The notes under the pieces are model-generated. The model saw only the letters and a program-made list of their open reading frames with translations, was not told the origin of the DNA and made no database searches. 64,000 nt of DNA. It comes from Prostheceraeus crozeri. Taxonomy: Eukaryota > Platyhelminthes > Polycladida > Euryleptidae. Positions 57,301 to 64,000 of the stretch are shown here, piece after piece. The stretch is taken from the NCBI GenBank assembly GCA_907163375.1, contig CAJQUW010004457.1, forward strand, positions 45,718-109,717. Direction: 5' to 3'. Position 1 is the stretch's first letter. Every line of letters begins with the position of its first letter. Both the position numbers and the translations under genes were made by a program.

Positions 57301-60300
57301 TGATGTGATGTATATCGTGTGTGTCCCATAGAGCGCAGCACACACAACTCTCTTCATGTGACACAAATCTCAGAGACCGTGCCTGAGTGTGTACTCCTCA
57401 CTCCCCCCTCTAACGCCACATAAAACACCCCAAACTCTATTATCACTCATAATTGAATCACCCTCTCATGTGATATAGATGACAGTACATGTGATGAAAA
57501 CCCACCAATCTTCTTAAAATTCAACCCCCCCCCCCCTCCCTCAGTCATCTCCACCCGTGAAAAATACGCACACGCCCCTCTGTCTAACCACACCACAGTA
57601 CTTGACATACTGTATGCCTCTTCAATGTGTGTCACTCCGTCCCGCACTACTTCCAAGCTTTATCCCGAACCCTGACCGGTGACTTATCACGCCCTCCATC
57701 TGTCTCTACAGACACCTTCTCGCACTGTCCGTCGTGCGCTGTATAGATATACTCATTATTCTTGAGTGTCATCGCAAGCTCTCCACAACATCTCATACGC
57801 TGTAATGACCCTCTAGTAAACTCACAGAATAACACACTCAATACACCAAAATTACCATCTCCAATCACCATTCCTCCTATCTCGTAGTGTGTGATCACAT
57901 GTAACAAGTCCCCAACATAGATTTCTCGCTGACCCCAGATATAACCAATCTCAAGACTCAATTTCACAATTTAACCTCACTACAAACTTTACAACCCCAA
58001 ACATCCCTTACCTCACAAAATAACAACTTATTACACACATTTCTTCATATCTCACTAATCATCACTCTTAAGATCTTCCTAATGTTCCACCCGCACTCCG
58101 CACATCTACATTTCCTTACGACCACCAAAACCGATAAAATATATCTACACATTGAACTACATAACGATTCATCCAAATAATATAACTCCAATATTACTGA
58201 TTCGCCGTCTCTCATACTCAAAAATCTCTCTATTCACTCTTATCAATTCCTACACCTAAATTAGAACTTGCTACCTACATACTCACCCCCAAACTACACA
58301 CCCCCCACTCCCTTGAAAAATAATCTCATAACTAGAAAACATCCCCTTCCCTTCCCCTATATATCCGCCTGTGGACTATACATTCAATCAGATGGCTACT
58401 ATCCTCAATTACACTTAACCACTTGTGAGATTATCTAGACGAACCTATCATCTAATCGTACTCCCCTCACTAAAATCCAATATCATTTACGTCCAACTAC
58501 TCATCACTATCATCCTCCTAATCTGTCACTCACCTCCCTCACAAGTGCAGTTCTTCTGTCCCTACTCCATCAAGAGACACAACACCCACATTGTCCCGAT
58601 CCTGACCGTCCTGTCGCTGTACATACCTATCAAAGAGACACGTACACAGTACCCCTTACTAATACTAATGATCTGCTATGTCTCTGCTCTTCTCCTCAAT
58701 CTCTCGAAGAGACAGAGACTCTCACACCCTCGCTCCTTAAGATACCGTTATCTTACACCTATTACTCTAAAGATACCCCCTCTATCTAGTCGTGTCACGC
58801 CACTGAACCCTGTGTGTCGCTCATGACGTGTCTCCTCTAGATCTCCACTCTATCACCTCTGCCTAAGATAACCAGTACATATACATCTGATCATCGAAAG
58901 CATCACTCTCCTATCTATACCGTGCCCTGAGTCTCTATCGCTCCCCATGCCCTACACTAGTTGTCCTCAAAGTCTATCACACACTATATCCGTAGATCAC
59001 CAACACTTATCTGTCCATTGCCAACCCAGTCGCCTTGAGAAACAAGACCACCTGTCTATAAGTCTATATATCATAACCACCCTCTCAATCCCAATTACCA
59101 TCCTTATTTGAGAAGAAGTGTCCACCTACCAAGACATACAGAACCTCACGACACACTCTAAGTCTCGCCCCCGTGTGTCTCTAGCCCTAATCTATCTAGA
59201 ACAGATGTTGCACATCAGTATATATACGATCCATCTCACGAACGTCCTACTCCCACCCCCTGAGTCATATCCTAACTCTGTACCTCACCCTGTACTTCCT
59301 CCTCTGTGTAATAGAGATGGATAGAAAGATAAGATCACCAGACATATCAGAATGTGTGTTGTCTAGTACCATCACACTTCTCATTATATAATTGTGTGTG
59401 TGCCCATTCATTGATGTGTAATCACAATTTTGACAGGATCCACACGCCCTCATGTCCCTACTCTACTAAATCTTCTCTGTATCATGTACCCAACTCTCGA
59501 GTCCAGGTGTCTCATCTATCACAGCCTCTGTCTGTGTTCCACACCATCCTCTAACCCTCTACATATATCCTTCCTGTCCAGATAGACAATATTGTGTGCA
59601 CCTTTGCACACCCAACTCTTCAGACTAAACATCTCGGGTGTCCCAAATCGCTGACATCTACTCTTGTCCCACATTGATCATCATCTACATCTCAATGTAA
59701 CTGTAGTAACATTTCACTACACCACTGTGTCCATAAATACAGTTGTGCCCTCACATGAATATATCACGAATATCTGTCTCACTTACCGTATAATATTACC
59801 ACAAAAAATAACCACCTCACTGACTTCAAAAGCTGTCATCTTGTATCACCTATTACCTACTGCTAAATAGGCAATACCTGCAACTCCTCTTACCCAATTG
59901 CTGTATCTCCATAGATCATCTCCGTAGCACTCACTATGTGAACTACAAATCGTCATCTATCTCTAATCATGTAAAGAGTTATCACAGTTAGCAGCATACA
60001 ATGAGTCTGATGTGTCTAGTAAACTCTTGTCTCTCTAAGAGAATCCAATCACTCCTAAAGAAATCGCCCCCACCTTTGAATGCTAGCTCACAACTAACAA
60101 AGAGCTACACATCTCTACTCTGGAGAATTCCCACTTCAAATTATGAGAATGTGTCTATAATACGTTCTGTGTGTACTAATATTTTATATAGAAAACATGT
60201 CGAAGACTGACGCTGTGTATAGAACACAAGTCTATCAAGAATATCCATCATCACTGAATAACACCCTAACTATCACATTACCGTATGTACTCCCCCATCC

Positions 60301-63300
60301 CCTCACCACTCTGCATGCCCCAGTCTACTCACTAGTCTCTCCCCCTATCTAAGAGAGATCAGACAATATCACTTTCCTACGTGTCCCATCCCAGTCTAGA
60401 ACCCTCACTCCTGTGTGTGTCCTCCTCCACATATAATCTCCACACTCCGCTCACTCTCTAACCCAAATGACAAACACTCATCGCACATGCTGTCTCACCT
60501 CGAACCACAACACCTAATGTGACCACACACACCCAAATCAAGTACTCCCATTCTAAAACACACACCACATATACCTGTGCTCCATCTACCATTAACACGT
60601 TACATAGAAACCACATTTGTCGTCACCCGTCTGTAGTAGTGACAATAAATTATATATAAGGTAACTTCAGTGTCCAAGTTGTGACGCATTGTGTCTTCCA
60701 TCAATACCTTGCAGATCAACTACTCACAAACTACAGAGAACCCCCCTATCTCTATTCCCGTGACTAGAGTCTCTCCTCATGTGTAACCTCCCTCCAAAAC
60801 CCCCTCTATACACACCGACACTCTCCTCCAGAGTGTCCCCTGCCGTCCTCGTGTCTCAACATTCTATTCACTTGTTTAGAGACCGAGTGAGTGAGCCCCA
60901 TCCATCATACATCCTAAATCTATCTGAACTCTAAGAACAATGACTGTTGAAAACAAGTGTAGAAGACTTTTCACTCTTGATCACATTCTACACATCAGAA
61001 ACAACACAGACCTGAATCTTCGCTCTCGTGACAGAGTGTGCCAAGTAGACCTAACCCCAGACATGTTCTAGTGATGTCCTCACACAACCACCACTATGCC
61101 TCGCTAATCTTTTGCGTTCCTCGTACGTAGTAACAGTCGCCTTTACAGAATGTCCAAAGCTGCAAGGAATCATTCTTCTGACTTCCACTAAAACTACCAA
61201 TCACCTGATGTACACGAAACCAACCTTATTTATACACAACATCACAATCAAACCTCATCACAAACATACCCCCTCTCCCCCTCCCCGACCTTCTCACATC
61301 TAACTATCTAGTGCATCACCCCATGTATCAATGACCTCTCAGTCCTCTTTCCAAAGTACTACCGCTTCTCCTCCCTTGTTTGTCTTCTTTGTTATGAATA
61401 TCCTCTCCACCTTCTGTGTGTGTACCCGCTAACTGATAAAAAATGTTCGTGTTCTGAGCATATAGTTGTTCCATTGCCACCAGATCTTACATCCACCCGT
61501 ATTGAGAGAACTCCTACATACCAATCAAATCACAAATAGAGATGAATTGTGTTCAAGACCTGTACGGCTGCTCACTAGATATGAGAAACTTCCACATCCA
61601 AACCCCCTCCTCTCAAAACAAATCAGTCTACTATTAGTGTCGTCACCTATGAATACTTGCTCTATAGAATCTATACTTCTCCGCTGTGTGTGTACCCAAG
61701 ATCCAACCCAACTACGCTTCTCCTGCCTAAAAGTGCCTAGATGATCCTTACACCTGACTCCCACTGTGACCCTCAAGTCCAGTGTACCCTCTTCAAAAGT
61801 AAGTCATGTCTGACTTGTACTTAGACTCTTCCCCAATGATATAAGTGATTTCGTCAGCACAACTCTAAATTCCACAGGACAAATGTGAGAACACAGTTTC
61901 TCTCATACTCACGTGCCGTGTCAGTTTCGTATACACACTTGTAGTGTGTCTATAAAAACCAAAATCAACCCCTTCCACCCATTCTACCTCCCCTCAATAA
62001 TCCCATTTAAATCCTAGCACATGCAACGTGTTCTAGTCAGAGACATTGTGATGAGTGTTCTTGCATAAACCCTTATGCTACACTACACTCCGTGTGCCAG
62101 AATGTGTCTCCCAAAATAGCACCTGTTCCTACACTAGAGTCTACGCGAGCCACATCTATGCCACTCATAATATTGAAGAAAAACCAATTCCCCGCACTCA
62201 CAAACAACTGATAAGCACACCATGACGTCAAACACCCCCTCGCTCATCCGACTATACCTAGAGTCTACTTCGCTTTCTCTAGAAGTAATCACATAGATGT
62301 GACCTAAATGTTCTACCCACTAAGATCTATTCCTCTCGTAGTGTCAGCCTCTAAATGTATCCCGCGCCGCTCAAGACTTGCGTCTAAGAGCCTATCCACA
62401 TGCCTCCCGCAGTGTAGCATCTGATCTACTGTCTTTAGCTAGTACCGCGTCTAGTGTGCCTCACGTGACACAGATTACTTGAGAATGACTCACCTGCTAA
62501 ATGCCACTGTGCGTATTTGTGTGACCCTATCACGTCACATGATTCACTTTCTACTCCAGAGATCGTGATTCATCCAAAACAAATGTTACTCCGCTCAATC
62601 TTGCAAGGTAGACCAACCTGTGTTGCTCATCATAAGATCCACACCTGTAGCTGTGTGCACGCAACCCATCTAGAGATAGAAACTCTACTCCTCCACTCAT
62701 AGTACATAGAAAACAGATACTTATAGAACTCGTAAGACAAACGAGTGTGAACCCTGAATCCTATCTCCATTGTGTGACTAGTAGACATCTATCCTGTCTT
62801 ACCCTGAAGTCGTCACATTGTACAGAGTACAGCAAAATGAGACTCGTGATGTCCGAATCTAGAGCGCATATAGTTCACCTCAGTAGCATGTCTGTACGGA
62901 TCCTGCTTGAGTGATCTAAATCCCTGAATGCCTCACTCCATCGACTGTGTAACGTCCAGTTGAGTAATTCAGACGCCATGTATGTGGGTATCTAGCTTGA
63001 CTTTAAACCTCTGCACCGTAGCAACTCATCACCCTAACTCTAGCTCTTCGATTCTTTCGCATCCTTGCGAATGGTATAGAGCGAGTCTCCTAGCCGTGAT
63101 ATCTCTCTTGCTGTATTCCTCTATTATGTATCTAGTGCCCAGATACTGTCGGCTTGAGAGCGTCATCGGTCTGGCCGAAAAGTGATGTCTGTTGATTGTA
63201 TCCGGGCGTGCGTAGCGTTGAGAGGTGTGCGGATATCCACATCGGGCTGACACTAAGCTAATACACTGAATGTTAGGTACATTCATGACCAACGTGCCAA

Positions 63301-63980
63301 TGCCTCTTCTTTCCTGTCCAGTCTATTATTAGAGTCTATACCTGCATAGGAATTTAACCATGATGTTAAGCGCAAGTATCTTATGGACCCTTTTCGAATA
63401 GCGCGCGCCGAGCTCTTAGCCCGATCCTCTCGGACTTTGTATGCCCAGGAGACTACCGTTGCGAGAGGAGTTGTGTGAGTGTGAGATTAAGTGAAGGTGT
63501 CTTGCTATGAGCCACTCGCCTGATTCTAAGAGTAGTATAGAAGATCTGGAGTGTACTTACTGTGAGGGTCTGCTGCAGCGCTGTGTACTTGTGACGTCAA
63601 CGCTATCCGCGTTCACTACACATTCTGCTGCATGCGGATCACTCATGTAGCTCATCTGGAGACTCATCTAAGCGCTCCACTTGTATCAATCGCAGTATAT
63701 CTGTTCAGAACCAAGCTCCTCGACCCCACGAGTGTACTCGGCGCAGATTTCTCAGTGGTCACGATGATTTTTTCTTGGATTTATTGATCTGGAGCCTCAG
63801 TGCAGATAATTGTGATGGATGGGATATAGACGAGGTGTGTGGATATGACGATGTTGCTGTCTCAAGATCTCTGGATCGTCGTCGTCGCATCGATTGACGA
63901 CGTGATGGTCGCCCTGGCTGCTCACGGGGCTCGGGCGTGTTGATGGCAGAGATAGGTGTGTCAGTGTGTCGGGACATTTA
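51381..63980. repeat. C/A/T-rich, G-poor low-complexity tract
   Basis: From 51381 to about 51750 guanine is nearly absent. Further right, G gradually returns until composition is close to normal after about 63000. The text is dominated by CTCTC, GTGTG, CATC and TATAG words without a fixed period. All open frames are short, rich in S/T/P/L/Y and unlike any protein family. It is the strand mirror of 1-1830. I find no gene, RNA or transposon in these 12.6 kb. Confidence 0.75.
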
Positions 63981-64000
63981 CCCTCCCCAACTCCAGAAAG

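Overview
This window looks like repeat-dense intergenic DNA from an invertebrate animal, probably aquatic. It is AT-rich and no complete host gene is visible. It holds degenerate metazoan transposons of many kinds (hAT, two Tc1/mariner-like lineages, piggyBac, a Penelope-like insertion, a PHD-finger non-LTR retrotransposon with a restriction-like endonuclease, a LINE tail, tRNA-derived SINEs, several MITEs) and a few isolated exon-like reading frames with consensus splice sites. Phylum cannot be fixed from the sequence alone. There is no retroviral, LTR or Polinton-type element that I can recognise.

Layout: 1-1830 is almost pure G/T low complexity. 2.0-2.4 kb carries two dispersed repeats, one of them a tRNA-derived SINE. 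3.5-8.3 kb is a four-level nest: an old mariner-like transposase remnant is split by a TA-flanked MITE, which is split by a 3.6-kb hAT element with an 8-bp target duplication, which is split by a truncated Penelope-like insertion carrying a GIY-YIG domain. 8.4-9.9 kb is a second Tc1/mariner-type element with clear inverted ends. 9.9-11.6 kb is a mosaic of non-autonomous repeats, including an uninterrupted copy of the MITE. 11.6-21.1 kb is mostly featureless, apart from a palindrome, a second SINE and one good exon candidate. 21.1-22.3 kb holds an inverted-end repeat and a LINE 3' fragment. 25.2-29.8 kb is a decayed PHD/RT/RLE non-LTR retrotransposon on the minus strand. 31.2-32.0 kb is a hAT-type MITE with a perfect 8-bp duplication. 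32.1-34.0 kb and 41.7-41.9 kb hold host exon candidates on the minus strand. 36.3-36.7 kb is a MITE, 37.6-38.1 kb a near-perfect 186-bp-arm palindrome, and 39.3-41.4 kb a piggyBac relic with TTAA duplications.

The most interesting part is 43.9-50.9 kb. A 486-bp-period tandem repeat is followed by a compact promoter-like block (CRE, E-box, TATA). Then comes about 2.3 kb packed with RNA-like hairpins, including two sequences that fold as canonical hepatitis-delta-type self-cleaving ribozymes, 467 bp apart in the same orientation (cleavage sites predicted before 47291 and 47758). Their P1 and P2 helices, P1.1, P4, the catalytic-C junction and (in the second copy) the L3 loop match the known fold, and P3 differs between copies by compensatory changes. 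A short open frame and a second TATA box lie between them, three diverged copies of a roughly 200-bp structured repeat lie around them, and several hairpins share an invariant CTAT loop with varying stems. Downstream is a 2.5-kb minisatellite in which nearly every unit carries AATAAA. Transcription through this locus would be expected to release a 467-nt ribozyme-bounded RNA, a retrozyme-like arrangement.

51.4-64 kb is strongly G-poor, C/A/T-rich low complexity, the strand mirror of the left end. It may be a poorly resolved assembly end and carries no supportable gene.
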